A stretch of DNA of 64,000 bases from Dehalococcoidia bacterium (GTDB taxonomy: Bacteria; Chloroflexota; Dehalococcoidia; Lucifugimonadales; Lucifugimonadaceae). The stretch covers positions 62,001-126,000 of the forward strand of contig JAJEAU010000008.1 in NCBI GenBank assembly GCA_022824185.1, written 5' to 3'. A program made the translations under genes and the position numbers. Each line of letters begins with the position of its first letter. Position 1 is the first letter of the stretch. A model generated the notes under the pieces. The model made no database searches. It saw only the letters and a program-made list of their open reading frames with translations, and was not told where the DNA came from. Below are positions 17,130 through 25,874 of the stretch, piece by piece.

Positions 17130-18458
17130 ATGCAAGCAGAGTTCAAGTGGGGCTCGAGATCCAATGTGGCGGCGCACACAAAACCTGTCCGACGGGCACG
17201 TAACCGCCGCTCCGGGACCGGGCTATTCGCAGCCGCTCTCTGCGATAGCTATGACGAGTCTTCAGATGTCGAAGAGATGTGCGACGACATCAAGGCACAA
17301 CTCAAGGGCGAGACCCCGGACCTCGCGGTAGTCTTCGCGTCGAGACCCAATTACTCTCATTTCGAGAACATCCTGCCCACACTCCATGACCAACTCGGCC
17401 CCAACGTACTGATTGGCTGCTCTGGCTCGGGAGTCATTGGTGCCGGTCTCGAATTAGAGACTGGGCCCGGTCTCAGTGTCCTTGCTGCAACTTGCGACAC
17501 CGACGATATCCACCCCTTCGCGTTCACCGACAAGCAGGCTTGCGGAAAAGACGCCACACCCGAGTCTTTGGCCGATGCCATCGGTGTCAATCCCGAGGAG
17601 TATGAAGACGGGTTGATGCTCGTGTTCGTAGATCCTCTTACCGTCTCGACCGAGTATGCGCTCTCGATGCTCGACTCTGCGTTCCCGACGGTGATGAAGG
17701 TAGGGGCGCTTGTGAGCGGTGGTCACGAATACGGCGAAAACCGGATGTTCTTCGGCGAGGATGTGCGACACCACGGGGCCGTCGGCCTCCTCATGAAACG
17801 GGACTTCGCGGCAGATGCGATCATCTCAGGTAGCGAAATTCCAGTTGGTGAGAGCATGGTGATTACCAAAGCCATTCGGAACGAGATTCATCGACTTGAC
17901 GATCACACACCTCTCAAGATGCTCGAAGACGTCTTTGTCAATGCCGATCCGCTCCACCAGCTTCATATGACGAAAACGCTGGTCGTCGGTTTGGAATCCG
18001 GCGACGTGTCGATGGATCCCGACTATGTGATGCGGAACATCATGAGCATGGACCAAGAATCCGGCGCCATGATGATCGGCGACCTAGTTGAAGAAGGGCA
18101 ATCGCTCCGGTTCCACATTCGGGATGGCGACCTCGCATCTCAGCGCCTCAAGCAGAACATCAGCAAACGCGCGAGCCACGTTCGAGACCACGGACAACGC
18201 ATCGACGCGCTGCTCTGTTTCAATTCGGTCGCCCGAGGTACCCGCATGTTCGAAGAGGCTCACCATGATGCCGAGGTCATTGCGGAGCACTTCGGCAACA
18301 TACCGATCGCTGGGTTCTTCTCAAACGGCGAGATCGCGTCCAAACGCGGGGGCTTTTCGTTGCTTGGCGAGGAGGAGTTCTCGACCCGAGTGATGGGATA
18401 TTCGGACACGTTGGTGACGATCCGCGATTTAGGCCGCGAGTCAATCGGCGGATCATAA
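17130..18458 (+). CDS. FIST-domain protein
   Basis: 442-residue cytoplasmic protein with FIST N and FIST C regions, a sensory module thought to bind small ligands such as amino acids. Visible parts are AAALCDSYDESSDVEEMCDDIKAQL, LIGCSGSGVIGAGLELETGPGLSVLAA, AFPTVMKVGALVSGGHEYGENRMFF and a C-terminal GFFSNGEIA...GEEEFSTRVMGYS. No enzymatic output domain is attached. A GGAGAAGGA site lies 6-8 nt before the ATG. A separate promoter between 16,973 and 17,129 is likely but not resolved. Confidence 0.87.
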   Translation: MQAEFKWGSRSNVAAHTKPVRRARNRRSGTGLFAAALCDSYDESSDVEEMCDDIKAQLKGETPDLAVVFASRPNYSHFENILPTLHDQLGPNVLIGCSGSGVIGAGLELETGPGLSVLAATCDTDDIHPFAFTDKQACGKDATPESLADAIGVNPEEYEDGLMLVFVDPLTVSTEYALSMLDSAFPTVMKVGALVSGGHEYGENRMFFGEDVRHHGAVGLLMKRDFAADAIISGSEIPVGESMVITKAIRNEIHRLDDHTPLKMLEDVFVNADPLHQLHMTKTLVVGLESGDVSMDPDYVMRNIMSMDQESGAMMIGDLVEEGQSLRFHIRDGDLASQRLKQNISKRASHVRDHGQRIDALLCFNSVARGTRMFEEAHHDAEVIAEHFGNIPIAGFFSNGEIASKRGGFSLLGEEEFSTRVMGYSDTLVTIRDLGRESIGGS

Positions 18459-18497
18459 ACGCGGCGGCAACTGACCCCTTCGTTCGTCCGACATCAC

Positions 18498-19586
18498 TCA
18501 AATCTCGTCCAGCGGTTGTAGGACGCTGACGTTTCTAGAGACCTTTCTCAATGAACCGTTCACCGCGGTTGGGTCGTTGTAGGCCTGCTCATCGGTGCCA
18601 GCAGCGATGACATAGTTGGCGAAGGTGCCGAGTAACCCCAACATCACATCCCTCCGATATGCGTGGTACGGGTAACTGGCGGCGATCTCATTCCCTAAAT
18701 CGTCGTGGTAACCCGCGATGAGATCGTCGAAATGTTCTTGTGTAGTGCTGGGATCAAGTGTGGTTGACAGGAACTTGGCGACATCGCTTGTGGCCCCGCA
18801 ATAGACGGTCTCCTGCCAATCGATTAACACAGGATCGATCTTCGATTCGCACCTGCGGAACATGAAGTTCGCCGTGTGCAGATCCCCGTGCGTCAAAGTC
18901 GGTGGCCGGGCATCGAGTTGATCTAAGACCGCTATCAAGTGTTCGTTGAGATAATCGGCCACCTCGTTTACGACCGTTTCGTCACATGGATGCAGGCGAG
19001 GAGTATTCGCCAATGTTTCCCACTTCGATGCAAAAAGGTCAGTGTCATCGTTGAAGATGTCGGCACGTCGGCCGTTTCGGATCCACCAGGCGGAACCGAT
19101 GCTTGGGTCGCACCAATATCGCCGATGGATTCTGGCCAGATCACTCAGCACGTTCCGAACCAAACCGAGTTCAAACTCATGCCGACGAGGCAGATCGCCC
19201 AAATCCTCCATCAACAACGCAGCCAGTTTCGACTGTGGTTCGGTAACTGATGCATAGATGATCGGTTGAAATCCGCCTTGCATATCGCGCAGCAGATCGT
19301 AGACCTCGGCCTCACGCGCGTACGCATTCGTTGCTGCTTCCCTGCGTCGGTCCACGATTAATTTGGCAGGGATCTTGACGACAGCCGTATCGGGGGCGCG
19401 CTCATCACCTTCGATCGAGATTCGGAAAACCTGAGCCATCACTGGATTGCCACCGGCCAGTTCAGAGTACGACGCCACACGAGCACCGCCATAACCGGCC
19501 AAATCAAGCAAAGCATCACCGACATCGCTTGGATCCCCGTTTTGGCAGGCACGATCGATGTCAATCTCAGAGGTTCGAATGGGCAT
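18498..19586 (-). CDS. Aminoglycoside phosphotransferase-family kinase-like protein
   Basis: 362-residue protein of the APH/choline-kinase fold, closest in look to the EcKinase/DUF1679-like branch. It has VFRISIEG...VVKIPAK (nucleotide-binding lysine), AALLMEDLGDLP, the Brenner motif LTHGDLHTANFMF with catalytic Asp and Asn, and the DFG-equivalent VLIDWQETVYCG. The substrate is unknown and it is not evidence of drug resistance. It converges with the FIST gene (39 bp between stops). Confidence 0.85.
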   Translation of the reverse strand: MPIRTSEIDIDRACQNGDPSDVGDALLDLAGYGGARVASYSELAGGNPVMAQVFRISIEGDERAPDTAVVKIPAKLIVDRRREAATNAYAREAEVYDLLRDMQGGFQPIIYASVTEPQSKLAALLMEDLGDLPRRHEFELGLVRNVLSDLARIHRRYWCDPSIGSAWWIRNGRRADIFNDDTDLFASKWETLANTPRLHPCDETVVNEVADYLNEHLIAVLDQLDARPPTLTHGDLHTANFMFRRCESKIDPVLIDWQETVYCGATSDVAKFLSTTLDPSTTQEHFDDLIAGYHDDLGNEIAASYPYHAYRRDVMLGLLGTFANYVIAAGTDEQAYNDPTAVNGSLRKVSRNVSVLQPLDEI

Positions 19587-19689
19587 ATCGAGACGATCCT
19601 AATTTCCACGCTGCGGGTGCGGACTAAACGGCATTAACCGGATTGGCTTTAACATCACCCTCAGACATTCAATGTGGAGGTCCCGATTC

Positions 19690-20544
19690 ATGTCTAGGTT
19701 CGAAGGTAAAGCGGCTCTCATCACCGGTGGGGCATTGGGCATCGGCGGAGCGACTGCGCGTCGCTTGGCGTCGGATGGCGCGATGGTCATGATCGCCGAC
19801 ATCAACGACGAAGCCGCAGCCGCAAACGTCGAGCGGATCACGGAAAGCGGAGGCACAGCGGCCTCTTGTCATATCGACGTGGCATCCTCCGCAGACTGCA
19901 AACGGATGGTGGACGAGACCGTCGAGACCTTCGGACGTTTAGACATCTTGGTCCAGAACGCATTCAGCGTCATAGCAGGGGAGTCGCGCATTCATGGCGA
20001 TGCCATCAGCGTTGAAGAAGAAGATTGGGACTACGGGATTGACGTTCTGGTGAAAGCCCTTTACTTGGGTGCCAAACATTCGATCCCGCACATGCGGGAA
20101 GTGGGTGGTGGTTCGATCATCAACTTGGCGTCTGTCCACTCTTTGCTCCAAGAGACGGGGATGCTGGTCTACGAAACCGGGAAAGCCGCTGTGGTCGGAC
20201 TGACAAGACAGTTGGCTGTCGAGTACGGGCCAGACGGTATCCGCGCCAATGCGATCGGCCCAGGTCACATCGTCGGTGAAGGCTTAGCTGAAATGTGGGC
20301 CGAAAACCCTACGGGCCACGCTTTCTTTGCCGACCAATACCCCCTGCGTCGGACCGGAAAGCCGGAGGAAATCGCGGCGGGAATCGCGTTCCTTTGTTCC
20401 GATGACGCTTCCTTCATAACCGGTCACACGTTGATGATCGACGGTGGCCTGACGGTACAGCTACAAGAGAAGTTTGGACTTAGGCAGGCGCGCTACGCTC
20501 TGGAGCATCCCGATGACAACTTCACGTTTGGAGCGTTGGATTAA
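19690..20544 (+). CDS. Short-chain dehydrogenase/reductase
   Basis: 284-residue SDR. The cofactor loop is TGGALGIGGATARRLA with DIND after beta-2 (NAD preference likely). Further motifs are CHIDVAS, a QNAFSV segment where most members have NNAG, IINLASVHS with the catalytic serine, YETGK with catalytic Tyr and Lys, and IGPGHIVGEGL. The C-terminal ~40 residues extend past the usual DGG end. The start at 19690 is preferred because GGAGG lies 9 nt upstream; an ATG at 19672 precedes that site. It meets the nitroreductase gene stop to stop, with a 4-bp overlap. Confidence 0.9.
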   Translation: MSRFEGKAALITGGALGIGGATARRLASDGAMVMIADINDEAAAANVERITESGGTAASCHIDVASSADCKRMVDETVETFGRLDILVQNAFSVIAGESRIHGDAISVEEEDWDYGIDVLVKALYLGAKHSIPHMREVGGGSIINLASVHSLLQETGMLVYETGKAAVVGLTRQLAVEYGPDGIRANAIGPGHIVGEGLAEMWAENPTGHAFFADQYPLRRTGKPEEIAAGIAFLCSDDASFITGHTLMIDGGLTVQLQEKFGLRQARYALEHPDDNFTFGALD

Positions 20545-21128
20545 GCGTTCTCCACGATGCCTTTGAAAGCGATCTCGCTCAACGGTTTGCGGTCGTTCGG
20601 CGATTCACGTTCTTGCAGATCACTTGGCAACGCCTCCCGAGGTCCGAGCCTTCCTGCTGCGAATCCGCAGATCGGGGTATAGAACTCGTCGGATACGCCT
20701 AGCTTCTCGTTGACCTCATCGAGATTGATTCCGCCCATTGCGTGGGTGTAGATACCCATCGTTCGGGCTTGCAACGCCAGCGACATCCAAGCCGCGCCCG
20801 TGTCGAACTGAGCTGTGCGGGGGCGTCGACCTTCTGGCGATTTCGTGCGCGCGAAGATGAATCCGATCAACGGGGCTTTGGTAGCCCAGATCTGGTTGCC
20901 GGGCAGCAATATCGAATCGAATACCTCACGATCAGGTCCGTCGGTCTCGTAGACAAAGAGCCACGGTTGCATGTTGTTCGACGATGGTGACCACCTCGCG
21001 CCTTCGAAGAGTGATGCAACTTCATCGTCTGTCAATGGTTCATCCGAGAATGATCTCGGCGACCAACGATCGATGAACAGCGGGTCGACGCTAGCCGAAG
21101 GGGTGCGAGGGTTTGTAGGTTCCGTCAA
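20541..21128 (-). CDS. Nitroreductase-family FMN oxidoreductase
   Basis: 195-residue flavoprotein of the nitroreductase fold. The FMN-contact start is RWSPRSFSDEPLTDDEVASLFEGARWSPSSNNMQPWLFVYE, with AAWMSLALQARTMGIYTHAMGG and FAAGRLGPREALP further on. The family reduces nitroaromatics, quinones or flavins with NAD(P)H. The natural substrate is unknown. It is separated from the next minus-strand gene by 67 bp. Confidence 0.9.
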   Translation of the reverse strand: MTEPTNPRTPSASVDPLFIDRWSPRSFSDEPLTDDEVASLFEGARWSPSSNNMQPWLFVYETDGPDREVFDSILLPGNQIWATKAPLIGFIFARTKSPEGRRPRTAQFDTGAAWMSLALQARTMGIYTHAMGGINLDEVNEKLGVSDEFYTPICGFAAGRLGPREALPSDLQERESPNDRKPLSEIAFKGIVENA

Positions 21129-21195
21129 TTGAATGCTCCTATCCTTGAGAATCCCTGTTGATCGAGATGTCGCCGAATGATTCTATGTGGCGCCA

Positions 21196-21825
21196 TCAAA
21201 CAGATTCGGCGGATTGACGCAACTGCGTGGAAGAGATCGGGTCTGAAAACATCGCTTCCGGGATCTCCGTGAACAGCGACTCGAGGCCCTTGGGTATTGG
21301 AAGGTCGTGAAAGGTCATGAAATCCCCATCCTCATCGTGGCGCCCACCGATGACAAATCCCGACCCCAGCGCCTTCAACTCCCCCAAGACCACCCGAGTC
21401 GTCGGCTCACCCGTCGTGCCTTGGTAGAAACGATCGTCGAAGAGCCTGATCGCTGTGTCGTAGCCGATCGCGAACGTGGTCCCTGGCATCAGTCGCGCCT
21501 TTTCCACAAACGTCGCGGCTTTGGTGATGACGACGACGTCGTCCTTGTGATCGAACTGTTCCAACCGGGTTTCGATTTCCGAAGAGGCGATTTCCGGCTT
21601 CTCGACGTTCAGAATGGATATCTCGAAACATCGGGAAAGTCGTTTGCCCGTAACTTCCCATCCCGCGGTCAACAGTGCACGGTGAGCACGATGTAACGGT
21701 CGGAAAGAACCGGCGAGCATCAAAGCCTCGGTTGGCGGTTCCTCGGACCAACCGTGGTGAGGGCGAAACACCATCAAAGGCATCTGCCCATCTATCACCT
21801 TTTCAATGGGCGAAGCGTTCGACAA
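21196..21825 (-). CDS. NMN/nicotinate-mononucleotide adenylyltransferase-like nucleotidyltransferase
   Basis: 209-residue protein with the HIGH-type nucleotidyltransferase signature ALMLAGSFRPLHRAHRALL (F-x-P-x-H-x-x-H) and the C-terminal SSTQLRQS resembling ISST-x-IR. The middle (LMPGTTFAIGYDTAIRLFDDRFYQG, GSGFVIGGRHDEDGDFMTF) differs from canonical NadD, so it is not the standard enzyme. It overlaps the CinA-like gene by 23 bp and probably forms a functional unit with it. I recall the two domains as fused in some plant and other eukaryotic proteins. Confidence 0.75.
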   Translation of the reverse strand: MSNASPIEKVIDGQMPLMVFRPHHGWSEEPPTEALMLAGSFRPLHRAHRALLTAGWEVTGKRLSRCFEISILNVEKPEIASSEIETRLEQFDHKDDVVVITKAATFVEKARLMPGTTFAIGYDTAIRLFDDRFYQGTTGEPTTRVVLGELKALGSGFVIGGRHDEDGDFMTFHDLPIPKGLESLFTEIPEAMFSDPISSTQLRQSAESV

Positions 21826-22357
21826 CCTCGCCCTCCATCAGATCGAGATCCAACCTATCTTCGATCCCGCAAGCTTCCGCCAACGAGTTCAGGATGATCG
21901 CGGCGCATAGCCCCTCTTCTCCGGCGCGTTGGCGCTTGCCTTTTTTGAACACGATCGAACGAGTGAAGCCGCCCGTTACACCGTGCCATGCGATATGGGC
22001 ACGGTTCTCGCCGCGTCGAACGCGATCAGTCGCAATTGCTGCAGTGCATGACACACCGACGACCATGTTTGGGCTGTCAACATCGGTTTCGTTCAGTTGA
22101 ACAGCCTTTTCGTATGCTCGTCGAGCCATGATCTCGGCTTCTTGGCGAGAGACGTGTTGGTCGGCCACGACGCCTACGTACTTGTCTAACGCGGCACGTG
22201 AGTACGGCACTTGCGCATCGATGACGGTCCTCGACGCGCCGCCTATCGCGAATAATGCGGATATCGCACTGGTGCCTGCCCCGGTGATAACCAGACACGC
22301 CTTTGTCGGCGTGTCGTGGATCTTCTGCACTAGCGAGGTGATGTTCCTGTCGGTCAC
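21803..22357 (-). CDS. CinA-like C-terminal-domain protein
   Basis: 184 residues. LVQKIHDTPTKACLVITGAGTSAISALFAIGGASRTVIDAQVPYS and MVVGVSCTAAIATDRVRRGENRAHIAW resemble the CinA C-terminal (NMN amidohydrolase-type) domain. A GTG at 22357 overlaps the upstream SDR stop as GTGA and is the natural coupled start. A more distal ATG at 22429 would lie well inside the SDR gene. Paired with the nucleotidyltransferase-like gene, it suggests a pyridine-nucleotide salvage or repair step, which is inference. Confidence 0.7.
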   Translation of the reverse strand: MTDRNITSLVQKIHDTPTKACLVITGAGTSAISALFAIGGASRTVIDAQVPYSRAALDKYVGVVADQHVSRQEAEIMARRAYEKAVQLNETDVDSPNMVVGVSCTAAIATDRVRRGENRAHIAWHGVTGGFTRSIVFKKGKRQRAGEEGLCAAIILNSLAEACGIEDRLDLDLMEGEVVERFAH

Positions 22358-23109
22358 GCCGCTAGCAGTCCCCCATCGATTCCCACCATCTGACCCGTGA
22401 CGTAGGACGAGTAGTCGGAGAGCAACCATGCGACTAGCTGCCCGACCTCTTCTGGTTTCCCGTATCTGGCCAACGGGACGGCCGATTCAATTTGCTGTCG
22501 AATTTCTTCTTCACCGCGATCTACGGACCGCATCATATCTGTGTCGATCGGTCCGGGGCAGATCCCGTTTATCCGAATGCCCATCCTTGCGTAGTCCAGC
22601 GCAGCGGCTTTGGTGAGGCCGGTGACCGCATGTTTAGTCGCGGTGTATGCGGGTCGTTTGATGTCTGCCCTTAGCCCGTTCCGCGATGAATCGTTGACGA
22701 TCGAACCTTTGACCCCGAGACGGAGCATTGCCTCGACCTCGGATTTCATGCACAGCCAGACGCCCCGGACGTTCACCTCCCATGATCTTGTCAAGACGTC
22801 GTCATCCATCTCGTGAATCCGGCCGGAATCCAAGAGGACCCCTGCATTGTTGAAGGCTCCGTCGATGGAACCGAACGTTTTGACAGCGTGTTCGACCATC
22901 GCGGTGACATCAGATGGGTCGGTGACGTCAGCCCGAATGTGGGTAGCGCTTCCGCCGTCGGCTCGGATGGATTCCGCTACCTCGGCGCAAAGCTCGGTTC
23001 TTCGCGCCGCGATGACTACGTTTGCCCCGTGTTTTGCGACCACTTCCGCAGTTGCGCGACCGATCCCCGAGCTTGCACCCGTGACAAGCACTGTCTTTCC
23101 GTTCAGCAT
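22354..23109 (-). CDS. Short-chain dehydrogenase/reductase
   Basis: 251-residue classical SDR: VLVTGASSGIGRATAEVVAK, AARR after beta-2 (NADP preference plausible), ADVTDPSDV, FNNAGVL, IVNDSSRNG with catalytic Ser, YTATK with catalytic Tyr and Lys, and ICPGPIDTDM with the C-terminal GIDGG. The ATG at 23109 follows a GGGAG site at about 10 nt. An in-frame ATG at 23184 would add 25 residues with no family match. It is first in a three-gene minus-strand set with the CinA-like and nucleotidyltransferase-like genes. Confidence 0.88.
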   Translation of the reverse strand: MLNGKTVLVTGASSGIGRATAEVVAKHGANVVIAARRTELCAEVAESIRADGGSATHIRADVTDPSDVTAMVEHAVKTFGSIDGAFNNAGVLLDSGRIHEMDDDVLTRSWEVNVRGVWLCMKSEVEAMLRLGVKGSIVNDSSRNGLRADIKRPAYTATKHAVTGLTKAAALDYARMGIRINGICPGPIDTDMMRSVDRGEEEIRQQIESAVPLARYGKPEEVGQLVAWLLSDYSSYVTGQMVGIDGGLLAA

Positions 23110-23190
23110 CGAGGCGAAGTCTCCCACAGATTCATGATTCTGCACTCTCAACGAACAGCCGCTGGTGAGTTCAATTCGGTTCAATCAGAT

Positions 23191-23219
23191 TTGACAAACC
23201 CAGTACGTGATGCTAAATT
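23191..23219 (+). promoter_or_regulatory. Sigma70-type promoter of the ABC importer operon
   Basis: TTGACA at 23191-23196, a 17-bp spacer and TAAATT at 23214-23219. The predicted start near 23226 gives a leader of about 160 nt before the substrate-binding protein gene. A second TATACT hexamer is visible in that leader without a good -35. Confidence 0.6.
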
Positions 23220-23383
23220 TACCCGCGTATTGTAAGCCGCAAGGCGTGAAGGTTGCTGTATACTCTCCGAAGTTGCAGGCGTCCATAACGTGTGTGTGGC
23301 ACTGTGAAATACCGGTTTGGGTATGATGCGGCTGATCCGTATCGGAGAACCCCCCTAGCCGGCACAATACAGGAGGTTCATGA

Positions 23384-25600
23384 ATGAAACTAAGCTATCT
23401 ACTCAAGCGGTGGGGATTCCTGCCCTTGATGGTGGCCGTTGCGGCAACCGCGTTTGGTTTGGCCTGCGGTAGTTCTGAAGAGCCCGCGACCCCATTGCCT
23501 GCGGCAACCGCTGCTCCCGCGGCGAAAGCTGCCCCGGCCGCGAAAGCCGCTCCCGCAGCGACTGCTGCTCCGGCTGCGAAAGCTGCCGCCGCAGCGACTG
23601 CCGCTCCTGCCATGAAGGGTGAAGCAGCCGCCGAGGCCGCCCCGGCAGCCACCGCTCGACCGGCCGAAAAAGCCGCCGAAGCCATGGCTCCTGAGGCTAT
23701 GGAAGAGGAGCGCGAGGTTATCTTCGCAACTCGAAGCGTAGGTGCCGTGATCGGTTTGCCTACGGTCGGACCTTACTCTGGTACACCGACGCACGGCGGC
23801 GGGGTTGAAGAGTACTTCTTCGTTTTCGAGAACGGTGACCCAATGACCCCCGAACTCGTCGAGTCCTGGGACATTGATCCTGCCGGAACTCGTGTCCGCA
23901 TGACCATGCGACAAGGTTCTGACGGATCGGGAATTCCGTTCAACTCACCGATTGGATTTGAAGATCAAGACTTCGGCATCGTCAACGCTGACGAAGTGGT
24001 CCGATACTTCAACGAGTCGAACGCCACCACCAACCCAGACACCACCTACGGCAACTCCGGCGACCTCGCAGCCATCTTCTTGGAAGCGATTAAGGTTGAC
24101 GACTGGACGGTCGAAATTGGACTGGTATCACCGGTCTACTTCTGCCTGCCCATCTCACAGTTCGGCTGCTTGAGCGCAGCACGCGGACTCTACTACCTGA
24201 GTCACCAAGACTCGATGGGAGTTGAGTGGGCACGCGAGCACCACGTAGGTACTGGCGCGTTCGTCCAAGGACATTGTGTTCCTGGTGACCGATGCGAGAC
24301 CGTGGCCGTGGACGACCACTGGCGCGTAACGCCCGGCATCGACAAGTACACCCAGATCCAGGTTGCTGAGAACAACACTCGCATCGCCATGCTACGCAAC
24401 GGCGAAGCTGACTTGGCATTGCTGGACTTCAAACTCGTCCCTGGCGTCGTTCAGGAAGGCTACCGCTTCCTAGAGACCATGCCCGGCGGTTTCGTTGGTC
24501 AATCGATCATGTACCCCGGTCTTCTCTGGGAGCACTCGCACGCCCGAACTGGCGAACCGCTAGAGCCTTGGAACTGTGAAAACCGCAGCGACGCCGCAAT
24601 CGACAACGCTTGCGGCTCCGGCCCCAACGAGGGTCCCTACACCGAGGACTTCCCTTGGATCGGTAACCCTTGGGGAACCGAGGACGCTCCTTGCACGGAC
24701 GGTGACGCACCTGGTCGCGAGCGATGCGGAAACGCACCGTACGCTGACACCGACAACCCTGAGGGGATGGACGACATGGAACAGGCTCGCCTGGTCCGCC
24801 TCGCCCAGTCGATCGCGATCGACCGTAACGAGATCAACAGCGTATTCCTTGACAACAAGGGCGCAGGCATCTACTCCGAGTACATGGGACCGCACTTCCC
24901 TGGCTGGGACCCCAATCGATCAACCGGTTGCTGGGACTGGCTAGGAAACCGGATCGACTGCCCGGCCGAGGCCGCTGGCACTCTGTTCGAGGATGGTGTC
25001 CCGTGGGTCTTGCCGGATGGCGATCTAGAGCTCGCAGATGCTTTGCTAGCCGCAGCTGGCTACCCGCTGGTTGATGGCAAGCGCCAAGGCATCGAGAGTA
25101 TGGTTCTCCAGGCTTACGTCGCCGAAATCGGTGAAGTCAGCCTTGAAATTGCCGACTACATCACGTCGCAATGGGAACAGCTCGGTATCGAAATCGAGCA
25201 GTTGATCGAAGACTACGGCGGAGTCATCTCGCAGAGGATGCGACGCCGTGTGCAGTACCTGCCAGTCTTCAAGAACGGCGACGTTCACTCGAACGTCTAC
25301 CCGCTTGACTGGCCGTTGCCCACAGTCGACACCTCGTCCAGCCGACCTGGTTGGGGCGTAGGCTTCGAATCTCAGCCAGGCGCCAAGTGGCTGTTCGAGA
25401 TCCTCGGCGAGCAGGACAAAGCAGTGCGTGAGCAGAAGCACCTCGAGTGGGTCGACTGGTCAATGTACTGGGTCCAGTACGCCGGTGTTGTCGAAGTGCC
25501 CAAGGGCCTAGTTGCCGGACCGAGAATTGCTTCTTGGAACGGTCGACAGCAGCACTACAGCAACTGGTCGAGCAACCCTGAGTTCATCGTTCTCAGGTAA
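23384..25600 (+). CDS. Oligopeptide-type ABC transporter substrate-binding lipoprotein
   Basis: 738-residue SBP_bac_5 protein. The signal peptide ends in a lipobox (FGLAC, Cys at about residue 28). An ~80-residue Ala/Pro/Lys tether of APAAKA-like units follows before the binding domain, which starts near EVIFATRSVG. Family landmarks are MTPELVESWDIDPAGTRVRMTMRQG, NADEVVRYFNE, the IAMLRNGEADLALLD pocket region and a late IEIEQLIEDYGGVISQRM. It is anchored outside the membrane, delivering peptide-like solutes to the two permeases downstream. AGGAGG sits 7 nt before the ATG. No ABC ATPase gene is in the operon. Confidence 0.92.
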   Translation: MKLSYLLKRWGFLPLMVAVAATAFGLACGSSEEPATPLPAATAAPAAKAAPAAKAAPAATAAPAAKAAAAATAAPAMKGEAAAEAAPAATARPAEKAAEAMAPEAMEEEREVIFATRSVGAVIGLPTVGPYSGTPTHGGGVEEYFFVFENGDPMTPELVESWDIDPAGTRVRMTMRQGSDGSGIPFNSPIGFEDQDFGIVNADEVVRYFNESNATTNPDTTYGNSGDLAAIFLEAIKVDDWTVEIGLVSPVYFCLPISQFGCLSAARGLYYLSHQDSMGVEWAREHHVGTGAFVQGHCVPGDRCETVAVDDHWRVTPGIDKYTQIQVAENNTRIAMLRNGEADLALLDFKLVPGVVQEGYRFLETMPGGFVGQSIMYPGLLWEHSHARTGEPLEPWNCENRSDAAIDNACGSGPNEGPYTEDFPWIGNPWGTEDAPCTDGDAPGRERCGNAPYADTDNPEGMDDMEQARLVRLAQSIAIDRNEINSVFLDNKGAGIYSEYMGPHFPGWDPNRSTGCWDWLGNRIDCPAEAAGTLFEDGVPWVLPDGDLELADALLAAAGYPLVDGKRQGIESMVLQAYVAEIGEVSLEIADYITSQWEQLGIEIEQLIEDYGGVISQRMRRRVQYLPVFKNGDVHSNVYPLDWPLPTVDTSSSRPGWGVGFESQPGAKWLFEILGEQDKAVREQKHLEWVDWSMYWVQYAGVVEVPKGLVAGPRIASWNGRQQHYSNWSSNPEFIVLR

Positions 25601-25629
25601 GCAGGCTCAACCTAGTAGAACTAGTGGCA

Positions 25630-25658
25630 CGGAGCCCGTGCAATACTCGGGCTCCGTC
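25630..25658. repeat. Perfect 10-bp hairpin after the binding-protein gene
   Basis: ACGGAGCCCG pairs with CGGGCTCCGT around a 9-nt loop, 30 bp after the SBP stop. No T-run follows. In importer operons such a structure often protects or attenuates the transcript after the abundant binding protein. A weaker TTCGGGT/ACCCGAA stem follows near 25,739-25,770. The remaining ~100 bp to the permease gene show nothing else. Confidence 0.6.
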
Positions 25659-25874
25659 CGCAAAGATGGTGGTGGTGCGTGATGCCATCGGCAGCACGCA
25701 CCGCGCCATCGTCTCGCACGGCGCCGAACAACAAGCCTTCGGGTTGCGACGCGGTTGGGAATACCCGAACGCCGTTTCTCACCAAAAGGCGACTGCGTCC
25801 TTAAACTGGCCCGACGCCCCTAAGTAAACATAAACATCCGAAGGATCGTTTCGATTTAGCCCCAGGAGTATGCA

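Noticed and set aside
25624..25827. 67-codon ORF between binding-protein and permease genes
   Set aside because: It runs through the hairpin, has no ribosome-binding site and no motif.
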